Under the pieces are notes generated by a model. The model was not told where the DNA came from. It saw only the letters and a list, made by a program, of their open reading frames with translations, and did no database searches. This document shows, one piece after another, positions 1 to 6,371 of a DNA stretch of 7,855 nucleotides. Within the stretch, counting starts at the first letter, position 1; each line of letters starts with the position of its first letter. The position numbers and the translations under genes are program-made. This DNA comes from Gammaproteobacteria bacterium. Lineage in GTDB: Bacteria; Pseudomonadota; Gammaproteobacteria; UBA6429; Thiohalophilaceae. Location: the NCBI GenBank assembly GCA_029882235.1, contig JAOULB010000086.1, positions 1 to 7,855 of the forward strand, read 5' to 3'.

Positions 1-410
1 TTATGCTCTCTCTGCAGAAGATGCGATAGATCCTGCAGCTCATCGTCTTTGCGCACACCGAGGGGTTTTTGCCCTGTACCCGCTGCTTCAAAATTACGGC
101 TGAAACGAAACAGGGGCCCCACCACTTTAAAACTTGAGTACAGGGTTATTAGCCAGGTCGTGAACGCAACAAAACCAAGCAAACAGAGTCCGCTAATCAA
201 AAGAACGGGTTTAAGATGTTTTTGCGTCAGACTATGCGCATAAACAATATCGGCATAACGGGTGCCGGTCTGGTCGGTCAGAAAAAATACGCTCACCAGT
301 AATAAAACCAGCGCTGCAATGCCTGTCACGAGTGATATGCGAGACACAATCCTGAGGCTGTGCTCGCCGGATTGGCCGAAGAATTTAGCAAACTGATAAA
401 ATGATCCCAT
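1..410 (-). CDS. Partial HAMP-domain inner-membrane protein (N-terminal 136 residues; C-terminus off the left edge)
   Basis: Reading the minus strand from the ATG at 410-408 gives 136 uninterrupted codons plus two bases that run off the window, so the C-terminus is unseen. Two hydrophobic stretches are visible: about residues 27-46 and 67-91. Between them is a short polar loop of about 20 residues, presumably periplasmic. After the second segment come VVGPLFRFSRNFEAAGTG and then RKDDELQDLSHLLQ. The Pro in the first helix and the DDEL after the connector are the usual marks of a HAMP signalling module. This suggests a small membrane sensor, chemoreceptor-like protein or signalling enzyme; which one depends on the missing part. 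An AGGA a few bases before the ATG is a good ribosome binding site. The gene is divergent from ccm and shares its upstream region. No ligand or output can be assigned. The HAMP assignment is by motif recognition only. Confidence 0.72.
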   Translation of the reverse strand, partial: MGSFYQFAKFFGQSGEHSLRIVSRISLVTGIAALVLLLVSVFFLTDQTGTRYADIVYAHSLTQKHLKPVLLISGLCLLGFVAFTTWLITLYSSFKVVGPLFRFSRNFEAAGTGQKPLGVRKDDELQDLSHLLQREH

Positions 411-440
411 ATCCTGTTTGCGGTTCAAGAAAGGGATAAC

Positions 441-469
441 TTTATAGTAAGGAGTTTATGGCAATTCAG
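441..469 (-). promoter_or_regulatory. Candidate sigma70 promoter for the divergent HAMP-protein gene
   Basis: On the minus strand a TATAAA -10 element (plus-strand 441-446) lies 17 bases downstream of CTGAAT (plus-strand 464-469), which fits a -35 only at three of six positions. The inferred transcript would start near 434 and have a leader of about 25 bases containing the AGGA before the ATG at 410. The -35 lies inside the palindrome at 464-480. This is an inference from base pattern and spacing only. Confidence 0.4.
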
Positions 470-480
470 ATTATCTGAAT
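464..480. promoter_or_regulatory. Perfect 17-bp palindrome, candidate shared operator
   Basis: The bases ATTCAGAT-T-ATCTGAAT form two perfectly complementary 8-base arms around a single central base. The site sits between two divergent genes. It covers the -35 of the candidate minus-strand promoter and ends immediately before the -35 region (about 482-487) of the candidate ccm promoter. Such symmetry and placement fit a binding site for a dimeric regulator. It does not match the FNR/ANR consensus TTGAT-N4-ATCAA. I do not recognise the regulator, and a chance palindrome cannot be ruled out from one copy. Confidence 0.4.
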
Positions 481-501
481 AATGAGTTCGTCTAATTTAG
501 C

Positions 502-510
502 TGGTATGAT
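502..510 (+). promoter_or_regulatory. Candidate extended -10 promoter for the ccm operon
   Basis: TGGTATGAT reads as a TG-n extended -10 followed by TATGAT, five of six bases matching TATAAT. No good -35 is seen 16-18 bases upstream, which extended -10 promoters can tolerate. Transcription would start near 517 and leave a leader of roughly 70 bases before the ccmA ATG at 585. The rest of 411-584 holds no gene that I can support. Confidence 0.45.
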
Positions 511-584
511 GTGGCTCGCCTAATTTACAGGCCTAATATCCGCACAATTTGTTCAAAACTGAGAGCCTAAAACGTCAAACCCGC

Positions 585-1232
585 ATGACCAACCAGTCGA
601 GAGAAAATTCATCAGCCAGCCTTGAAGCGCGCGGTCTTAAATCAGTGCGCGACGATCGCACCCTGTTTCAGGATCTTAGCTTCAGTTTACAGCCTGGACA
701 GGCCATGCAGATTGAAGGCCCAAATGGCAGCGGCAAAACCACGCTGCTTCGGATCCTGTGTGGATTAGGTGTCGCCACAGAGGGAGAAATTTGCTGGAAT
801 AAGCAGCCAATTGACGTAAACCGCGCCGAATATGCCGCAAACATGGCTTTTATTGGTCATGCCCATGGCATCAAAAGCGAACTGACCCCACTGGAAAATC
901 TACAGGTTGCACAGTCGATGGAAAATACCCGACCTGATTACAGTCTGGAAGAAATACTGGAAAAAGTGGGTTTGCGAGGATTTGAAGATGTCCCTGCACG
1001 CACCCTGTCAGCAGGACAATGTCGCCGCGTTGCCATGGGTCGCCTGTTTATGTCGCGGGCGATACTCTGGATTCTGGATGAGCCATTCACTGCACTGGAT
1101 ATTCACGGTCAGGCACAGATTGAGAAAATGATGGTCGAGCATGTGAATAATAATGGTATGGTCATCTTGACCTCGCATCACCCACTCCAGCTTGCCGATG
1201 GCATGCTTAAAACCATACAGCTGAAAAAATGA
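585..1232 (+). CDS. ccmA: Haem exporter ATP-binding protein CcmA
   Basis: This is the cytoplasmic ATPase of the CcmABCD complex, which uses ATP hydrolysis to release haem-loaded CcmE from CcmC. The 215-residue product shows a Walker A at 45-53 (GPNGSGKTT), the ABC signature LSAGQ at 141-145, a Walker B at 161-167 (LWILDEP, catalytic E166) and an H-loop histidine at 198 (TSHHP). The segments LEARGL, GIKSELTPLENL and WILDEPFTALD are typical of CcmA. I chose the ATG at 585. A TTG at 549 in the same frame would add 12 residues, but it has no ribosome binding site and homology begins only around residue 13; a stop at 534-536 bars anything longer. Even the ATG has a weak site (GAGAG about 20 bases upstream), which may mean low translation. 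The length agrees with the usual 205-215. The stop overlaps the ccmB start (ATGA), implying translational coupling. Confidence 0.96.
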   Translation: MTNQSRENSSASLEARGLKSVRDDRTLFQDLSFSLQPGQAMQIEGPNGSGKTTLLRILCGLGVATEGEICWNKQPIDVNRAEYAANMAFIGHAHGIKSELTPLENLQVAQSMENTRPDYSLEEILEKVGLRGFEDVPARTLSAGQCRRVAMGRLFMSRAILWILDEPFTALDIHGQAQIEKMMVEHVNNNGMVILTSHHPLQLADGMLKTIQLKK

Positions 1233-1912
1233 GCGAAACCAGTTTATCAACAGCCTTTTATACGATACTTAAGCGCGATCTGACGCTGGCTTATCGCACG
1301 CGGGCTGAAATCGTCAACCCATTGTTATTTTTCATTATCGTGATCAGCCTGTTTCCGCTTGCCGTTAGCCCTGATCCCAAAGTTTTACAGCAACTCGCAC
1401 CCGGTGTGATCTGGGTTGCCGCCCTGCTTGCCACACTTTTATCTCTGGATAGCCTGTTCCGCTCAGACTTTGATGATGGTGCACTCGATCAATTGCTGTT
1501 GAGTATTCATCCCACCTCGGTGCTGGTGCTGGCAAAGGTACTGGCGCACTGGCTGGTAACCGGCATCCCTTTATTATTACTGTCGCCATTGTTGGCCGTA
1601 CTGTTGTATTTACCCAGCGAGGCGACCGGCACTTTGTTTGCAACACTTGCCCTTGGTAGCCCCATACTGAGTCTGATCGGTGCCATCGGTGTTGCCCTGA
1701 CAATAGGCCTGCGACGTGGAGGGGTACTCGTCTCCCTATTGGTTCTTCCGCTTTATATTCCAGTACTTATTTTTGCCGCCAATGCAGTCAGTAACGCTGC
1801 TGCAGGTGTAATGGTGGCTGGCCAACTTTATTTTCTCGGTGCATTATTGGCCTTATCACTCACCCTGGCGCCGTTGGCAACTGCCGCTGCCCTGAGAATC
1901 AGTCTCCGATAA
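1229..1912 (+). CDS. ccmB: Haem exporter membrane protein CcmB
   Basis: CcmB is the membrane partner of CcmA in the System I complex that frees holo-CcmE. The 227-residue product is close to the 220 of E. coli CcmB. It is strongly hydrophobic, with about six membrane segments at roughly 31-47, 56-77, 97-128, 133-160, 166-185 and 195-222. A short cytoplasmic N-terminus carries RDLTLAYRTRAEIVNPLLFF. The family motif RSDFDDGALDQLL is present at 79-90, following the second membrane segment. The start overlaps the ccmA stop by four bases and has no strong ribosome binding site of its own, so translation probably depends on ccmA. It is followed by a 76-base gap, the longest inside the operon. No substrate for CcmAB itself is certain; the old name haem exporter is historical. 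Confidence 0.95.
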   Translation: MSETSLSTAFYTILKRDLTLAYRTRAEIVNPLLFFIIVISLFPLAVSPDPKVLQQLAPGVIWVAALLATLLSLDSLFRSDFDDGALDQLLLSIHPTSVLVLAKVLAHWLVTGIPLLLLSPLLAVLLYLPSEATGTLFATLALGSPILSLIGAIGVALTIGLRRGGVLVSLLVLPLYIPVLIFAANAVSNAAAGVMVAGQLYFLGALLALSLTLAPLATAAALRISLR

Positions 1913-1934
1913 TGAAATCTGAACAAGATAGCGT

Positions 1935-1961
1935 TTGTGATGTCCTATTTCGGTGTAGAAT
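1935..1961 (+). promoter_or_regulatory. Weak candidate internal promoter upstream of ccmC
   Basis: TTGTGA (1935-1940) and TAGAAT (1956-1961) resemble -35 and -10 hexamers, but the spacer is only 15 bases, shorter than the usual 16-18. The pair lies in the 76-base gap between ccmB and ccmC, the one break in an otherwise tightly packed operon. It could allow ccmC-I to be transcribed apart from ccmAB. Evidence is base pattern and position only. Confidence 0.25.
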
Positions 1962-1988
1962 AACGACACAAAAATTTGAGTAGATAGC

Positions 1989-2726
1989 ATGTGGTTGTTT
2001 TATCATAAACTGGGTTCACCCAAATATTTTTATTCGCTGGCCGGAAAACTCATTCCCTGGTTCGGCTGGCTAACGCTGGCATTGATCGTAGCAGGTCTGT
2101 ATGGCGGTCTGATCCTCGCTCCATCAGACTATCAACAGGGTGAAAGCTATCGCATCATCTATCTTCATGTCCCTGCTGCCTGGATGTCTCTATTTATATA
2201 TATGGTTATGGCAACCTGTGGCGCGATTGGTCTGATCTGGAAAATGAAAATGGCCGATGTCATCGCCTCCAGCTCTGCCCCTATCGGTGCTGCATTTACC
2301 TTTCTTGCGCTGGTTACTGGTTCACTCTGGGGTAAACCCATGTGGGGAACGTACTGGGTCTGGGATGCGCGCCTGACATCAGAATTGATTCTATTGTTTT
2401 TATATCTTGGTTTTATGGGTTTACAGGCTGCGATCGATGATAAACGTTCCGCAGCAAATGCCTGTGCCGTTCTGGCACTTGTTGGCGTGGTCAATATCCC
2501 GATTATTCATTACTCTGTTGAATGGTGGAACACCTTGCATCAAGGCACGACGGTCATGCGCACGGATAAAAAGACCATGGACACCAGCATGCTTATCCCA
2601 CTATTAACCATGGCCGTGGCCTTTAAACTTTATTACGCTACCGTACTGATGATGCGCGCACGCAATGAAGTACTGGATCGCGAACGCGATACGTCCTGGG
2701 TAAAAGAACTGGCAGCAGAGGCATAA
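1989..2726 (+). CDS. ccmC: Haem lyase for CcmE, CcmC
   Basis: CcmC is an inner-membrane protein of the haem-handling family that presents haem at its periplasmic WWD domain and catalyses the covalent attachment to CcmE. The 245-residue product has about six membrane segments. The WWD motif spans roughly 114-131 (W114, W119, W123, W125, D126, then ARLTS). The two axial haem histidines fall at H60 (YLHVPAAWMS) and H184 (WWNTLHQG), the same positions as in E. coli CcmC. The ATG at 1989 follows a GAGTAG stretch and needs no alternative. It begins the tight block ccmC-ccmI, with ccmD starting one base after its stop. The C-terminal tail after about residue 224 is charged and cytoplasmic. Function is assigned from motif and context with high confidence. 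Confidence 0.96.
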   Translation: MWLFYHKLGSPKYFYSLAGKLIPWFGWLTLALIVAGLYGGLILAPSDYQQGESYRIIYLHVPAAWMSLFIYMVMATCGAIGLIWKMKMADVIASSSAPIGAAFTFLALVTGSLWGKPMWGTYWVWDARLTSELILLFLYLGFMGLQAAIDDKRSAANACAVLALVGVVNIPIIHYSVEWWNTLHQGTTVMRTDKKTMDTSMLIPLLTMAVAFKLYYATVLMMRARNEVLDRERDTSWVKELAAEA

Positions 2727-2727
2727 C

Positions 2728-2886
2728 ATGAATGAATTTTTTCATATGGGTGGTTATGCCTTTTTTGTCTGGATGTCTTATGGCATTAGCGCGGTTGTAT
2801 TACTCGCCAATGTGATTACCCCGGTCATGCGCAAAAAAGAAATTTTGCAAACATTGAAACGTAAATTAAGAAGAGAACAAAGTTAG
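2728..2886 (+). CDS. ccmD: Haem exporter small subunit CcmD
   Basis: This 52-residue protein is the small membrane subunit of CcmABCD, needed in E. coli for release of holo-CcmE from CcmC. It begins MNEFFHMGGYAFFVWMSYGI, where FxMGGYAFFVW is the hallmark of CcmD. One membrane segment spans about residues 11-31. The tail is strongly basic (RKKEILQTLKRKLRREQS) and would lie in the cytoplasm. AGAGG at 2717-2721 stands six bases before the ATG, a good ribosome binding site. The gene starts one base after ccmC and ends two bases before ccmE. Its small size makes it easy for automatic calling to miss, but position, motif and ribosome binding site all agree. Confidence 0.93.
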   Translation: MNEFFHMGGYAFFVWMSYGISAVVLLANVITPVMRKKEILQTLKRKLRREQS

Positions 2887-2888
2887 TC

Positions 2889-3353
2889 ATGCCTATTTTA
2901 CCTAAACACGCTCATCGTCGAAAAAAACTTGGCCTTATCCTGCTGATGATCACCGGTGTGGGTGTTGCTGTCGGTATGGTCACCATGGCCCTGAAAGAAA
3001 ACATTAATCTGTTTTTTAGTCCATCGCAGGTTCTTGCTGGTGAAGCACCAATAAATCATACCTTCCGTATTGGCGGCATGGTGAGAACAGGTTCAGTCAA
3101 ACGCAGTGATAAAAGTCTTGATGTGAATTTTGATGTCACCGATACCGCAAAAAACTTACCCGTAGTGTATACCGGTATCTTGCCTGATCTGTTTCGTGAG
3201 GGTCAGGGTATAGTTGCGATGGGCAAACTACGTGATGACGGTGTGTTTGTTGCCTCTGAAGTTCTGGCCAAACATGATGAAACTTATATGCCACCTGAAG
3301 CAGCTGAAGCAATTAAAAATGCACAGAAAATGCAGGCAACCCTGAAAGAGTAA
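2889..3353 (+). CDS. ccmE: Periplasmic haem chaperone CcmE
   Basis: CcmE binds haem covalently in the periplasm and carries it from CcmC to CcmF. The 154-residue product has a basic cytoplasmic N-terminus (HRRKKLG), a single membrane anchor at about 13-34, and a periplasmic beta-barrel of the OB type from roughly 45 to 130, including FRIGGMVRTGSVKR. The haem-binding motif KHDETYMPPE holds the covalent histidine at H129 and the axial tyrosine at Y133, one residue off E. coli H130 and Y134. This is the HxxxY type, not the CxxxY variant of some archaea and deltaproteobacteria. The tail after 138 is short and charged, shorter than the flexible tails of some relatives. The start lies two bases after the ccmD stop; ccmF follows after nine bases. 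Confidence 0.96.
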   Translation: MPILPKHAHRRKKLGLILLMITGVGVAVGMVTMALKENINLFFSPSQVLAGEAPINHTFRIGGMVRTGSVKRSDKSLDVNFDVTDTAKNLPVVYTGILPDLFREGQGIVAMGKLRDDGVFVASEVLAKHDETYMPPEAAEAIKNAQKMQATLKE

Positions 3354-3362
3354 AACACATCT

Positions 3363-5351
3363 ATGATTCCTGAGATTGGACACTTCGCCCTCATTCTTGC
3401 CCTGTGTTTAGCACTGGTGCAAGGCACGTTCCCAATTATTGGTGCCCATAAAGGTATCATTGGCTGGATGGAGCTGGCACGTCGAGCCGCTTTAGGTCAG
3501 TTTGTGTTTATGGCCATTGCCTTTATTGCCCTGACCCACGCATTCATAGTGAATGATTTTTCTCTGGTTTATGTTGCGAATAACTCCAATACTGCTTTAC
3601 CCCTGCAGTATCGTATCTCAGCGGTATGGGGCGCGCATGAAGGTTCCTTGCTTCTCTGGGGTTTCATATTGTCTATCTGGACTATTGCTGTCGCCATATT
3701 CAGTCGCAGTCTTCCCCTTGATACTGTTGCGCGTGTGATTAGTGTGATGGGCTTGATCAGTATTGGTTTTATATTATTTATGCTGCTGACCTCTAACCCC
3801 TTTGATCGTATTCCACTTGAACGCATTCCGGTTGATGGTCGTGATCTTAATCCTCTGTTACAGGATATCGGTCTGGTGATGCACCCACCCATGCTCTATA
3901 TGGGTTATGTTGGTTTTTCTGTTGCCTTTGCCTTTGCGGTTGCTGCCCTGCTTGGTGGCAAACTCGATGCAACATGGGCGCGTTGGTCACGTCCGTGGAC
4001 AGCGATCGCCTGGGTCTTTTTAACTATCGGAATTGCACTCGGTAGCTGGTGGGCCTACTACGAACTGGGCTGGGGTGGCTGGTGGTTCTGGGATCCAGTC
4101 GAAAATGCCTCCTTTATGCCCTGGATTGTGGGCACCGCCTTAATGCATTCACTTGCAGTGGCAGAAAAACGAAATGCCTTTAAAAGCTGGACTGTGTTAC
4201 TGGCAATATTTGCATTCTCACTCAGCCTGCTTGGCACCTTCCTGGTTCGATCGGGTGTGTTAACTTCGGTGCATGCCTTTGCAACCGATCCTGCTCGCGG
4301 AGTATTTATTCTGTTATTCCTGGGCGTAGTCATAGGTGGTTCGCTTTCACTCTATGCCTGGCGTGCACCTACGATTAAAAGCGTTGGCGAGTTTAAACTT
4401 CTCTCACGTGAAACATTGCTGTTATGCAACAACGTACTGTTAATTGTTGTTACTGCAACGATATTGTTAGGCACCTTGTATCCTTTATTACTTGATGCAC
4501 TTGGCCTTGGGAAGATATCTGTTGGCCCCCCCTACTTCAATAGCGTTTTTGTTCCTATCACGACGTTACTGGCAATACTGATGGGGATTGGCCCATTGGC
4601 ACGCTGGAAGTCGAATGATCCAGATAAATTTAAAAAGCAGTTCTATATCCCTGCCTTGATTAGCATTATTTTAGGCTCTGCTTTTGTTGCCCTTGTCTAT
4701 GGCGATTTTCCATTATTGGCAGTGCTTGGTGTCACACTGGCGATCTGGATCGTGGCAACCATTATTCTTGATCTAAAAAACAAGCTGACGCATCGGCAAA
4801 ATAAACTCGTAGCGCTGACTAGTTTGCCTCGTAGCTATTACAGCATGACTGTTGCGCACATAGGCATTGCTGTTTTTATCGTGGGCATTACACTGACCAG
4901 TCACTATAGCGTTGAACGTGATGTACGCATGTCTCAGGGCAAGTCACTCAGCCTTGCCGGTTATGATTTCAAGTTTGTTGGCGTCGATAAACAACGTGGG
5001 CCTAACTACGAAAGTCATATTGGTGTTGTTCAGGTCAGCAAACAGGGAGAGCACATCGTAACTATGCATCCAGAAAAACGATATTACATCGTCCAGCAAA
5101 ACCCGATGACAGAAGCTGCGATTGATGCTGGTCTATTCCGCGATATCTATGTCTCTCTGGGTGAACCATTACCTGGTGGCGAAGCCTGGGCCGTCAGACT
5201 CTATTACAAACCCTTTATTCGCTGGATCTGGCTAGGTGCAATCATTATGTCTATTGGTGGTCTACTTGCTGCGACGGATAAACGTTATCGTGTTTTACTA
5301 AAAAGAACAGCAAGAAACTCGGCAGATAATACTGCTGCTGCAAAGGCGTAA
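3363..5351 (+). CDS. ccmF: Cytochrome c haem lyase subunit CcmF
   Basis: CcmF is the large inner-membrane subunit of the CcmFHI holocytochrome c synthetase. It receives haem from holo-CcmE and ligates it to the CXXCH site of apocytochromes. The 662-residue product (E. coli: 647) has many membrane segments. The WWD domain is at about 237-254 (WGGWWFWDPVENASFMPW). The four conserved histidines are at H174 (VMHPPMLYMGY), H262 (LMHSLAV), H304 (TSVHAFATD) and H499 (VAHIG), matching E. coli H173, H261, H303 and H491. The large soluble region at about 512-615, before the last membrane segment (620-637), is periplasmic. A run of seven C at 4526-4532 lies inside the gene, with the frame intact. The start is nine bases after ccmE; ccmG follows after five. 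No truncation is seen. Confidence 0.97.
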   Translation: MIPEIGHFALILALCLALVQGTFPIIGAHKGIIGWMELARRAALGQFVFMAIAFIALTHAFIVNDFSLVYVANNSNTALPLQYRISAVWGAHEGSLLLWGFILSIWTIAVAIFSRSLPLDTVARVISVMGLISIGFILFMLLTSNPFDRIPLERIPVDGRDLNPLLQDIGLVMHPPMLYMGYVGFSVAFAFAVAALLGGKLDATWARWSRPWTAIAWVFLTIGIALGSWWAYYELGWGGWWFWDPVENASFMPWIVGTALMHSLAVAEKRNAFKSWTVLLAIFAFSLSLLGTFLVRSGVLTSVHAFATDPARGVFILLFLGVVIGGSLSLYAWRAPTIKSVGEFKLLSRETLLLCNNVLLIVVTATILLGTLYPLLLDALGLGKISVGPPYFNSVFVPITTLLAILMGIGPLARWKSNDPDKFKKQFYIPALISIILGSAFVALVYGDFPLLAVLGVTLAIWIVATIILDLKNKLTHRQNKLVALTSLPRSYYSMTVAHIGIAVFIVGITLTSHYSVERDVRMSQGKSLSLAGYDFKFVGVDKQRGPNYESHIGVVQVSKQGEHIVTMHPEKRYYIVQQNPMTEAAIDAGLFRDIYVSLGEPLPGGEAWAVRLYYKPFIRWIWLGAIIMSIGGLLAATDKRYRVLLKRTARNSADNTAAAKA

Positions 5352-5356
5352 CAATA

Positions 5357-5899
5357 ATGGCTAGTTCACGTCTGCGTCCGTTTATCCCTTTGATCATTTT
5401 TATTGTGATGGCGATCTTTTTAGGTGTTGGTCTAACACTTAATCCCCGAGAAGTCCCCTCACCTTTGATCAATAAGGCGTCGCCTGCGTTTACCCTGCCA
5501 CAACTACATTCACCAGATAAAACCTTGGGTCATACTGATTTTGTCGGCAAGGTTAGTCTGTTTAATGTCTGGGCCAGTTGGTGTGCGGCATGTCGGCAGG
5601 AACATGGTTTTCTTGTACAACTAGAGAAACAAAACATACTTCCTATCTATGGACTTAATTACAAAGATGACGCCAATGATGCAAAGCGTTGGCTAATTCA
5701 ATATGGTGGTAATCCCTATGTGGCTTCAGCGCATGATCTGGATGGTCGTATTGGTATCGACTGGGGTGTGTATGGTGTACCTGAAACTTTTGTCATCGAT
5801 AAAAAAGGCATGATTCGATACAAGCATATCGGCCCACTGGATTTTCATGTCTGGTCTAAAAACATCGCACCTATCGTAAAACAGTTACAGGCTGAATAA
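5357..5899 (+). CDS. ccmG: Thiol:disulfide interchange protein CcmG (DsbE)
   Basis: CcmG is a membrane-anchored periplasmic thioredoxin-fold reductase that, supplied with electrons by DsbD/CcdA, keeps CcmH or the apocytochrome cysteines reduced. The 180-residue product has an N-terminal anchor at about 9-27 and then a thioredoxin-like domain. The active site is WASWCAACRQEH, with C76 and C79. The cis-proline is in the GVPETFVID stretch at P142. The acidic residue just after the active site (E82) is the family feature. The XX pair is Ala-Ala here, without the Pro seen in E. coli WCPTC; see findings. AAAGG at 5342-5346 stands ten bases before the ATG. It starts five bases after ccmF and ends one base before ccmH. 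Length is normal for the family. Confidence 0.96.
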   Translation: MASSRLRPFIPLIIFIVMAIFLGVGLTLNPREVPSPLINKASPAFTLPQLHSPDKTLGHTDFVGKVSLFNVWASWCAACRQEHGFLVQLEKQNILPIYGLNYKDDANDAKRWLIQYGGNPYVASAHDLDGRIGIDWGVYGVPETFVIDKKGMIRYKHIGPLDFHVWSKNIAPIVKQLQAE

Positions 5900-5900
5900 C

Positions 5901-6365
5901 ATGAAGCTAAAACAGATCACTATTATCTTCGTCCTGTCATTTTGGACTGTAATTGTACAAGCAGGCATTTATGCCTTTGAGTTTGACGATCCTGCCAAAG
6001 AGCAACGCTTTAAACAGCTCAGCGAAGAGCTACGTTGTCTGGTCTGCCAAAATCAAACCCTGGCTGATTCAAATGCAGGACTTGCGATGGATTTACGTAA
6101 AGAACTTTATAAGCAGGTATTAAGCGATGCCAGCGATGAAGAAATTAAAAACTTCATGGTCAGTCGTTATGGTGATTTCGTGTTATATAAACCACCCGTT
6201 AGAACCAGCACTTACCTGCTCTGGTTTGGCCCATTTATTCTTGTCGCTATTGCCCTGATTATTTTGCTAAGAGTTATCCGCTCAAGCAATAAACAGACAC
6301 CAACCACTTTGAGCGACGCAGATCATAAACGTGCACAACAGCTGTTGTCTGAGAATAAGGATTAA
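5901..6365 (+). CDS. ccmH: Cytochrome c biogenesis thioredoxin-like protein CcmH (short form)
   Basis: CcmH is a periplasmic-facing redox protein of the apocytochrome reduction branch and part of the CcmFHI complex. The 154-residue product has a signal-type hydrophobic N-terminus (about 5-21, cleavage likely near the QAG at 20-22). The redox motif LRCLVCQNQTLADS carries C46 and C49. The helical region follows, with the RYGDFVLYKPP segment at 89-99, and then a C-terminal membrane anchor at about 104-124 and a short charged tail. It equals the N-terminal half of E. coli CcmH; the TPR half is the separate ccmI next door, as in Pseudomonas-type operons. It begins one base after the ccmG stop. Confidence 0.95.
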   Translation: MKLKQITIIFVLSFWTVIVQAGIYAFEFDDPAKEQRFKQLSEELRCLVCQNQTLADSNAGLAMDLRKELYKQVLSDASDEEIKNFMVSRYGDFVLYKPPVRTSTYLLWFGPFILVAIALIILLRVIRSSNKQTPTTLSDADHKRAQQLLSENKD

Positions 6366-6371
6366 GCATTG

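Noticed and set aside
49..243. Plus-strand open frame of 64 codons near the left edge
   Set aside because: It lies opposite the HAMP-protein frame, which has a good start, ribosome binding site and domain pattern. The plus-strand product resembles nothing and has no ribosome binding site.
3569..3892. Minus-strand open frame of 107 codons within ccmF
   Set aside because: It is antisense to conserved ccmF coding sequence. Its product has no recognisable motif and no context for expression.
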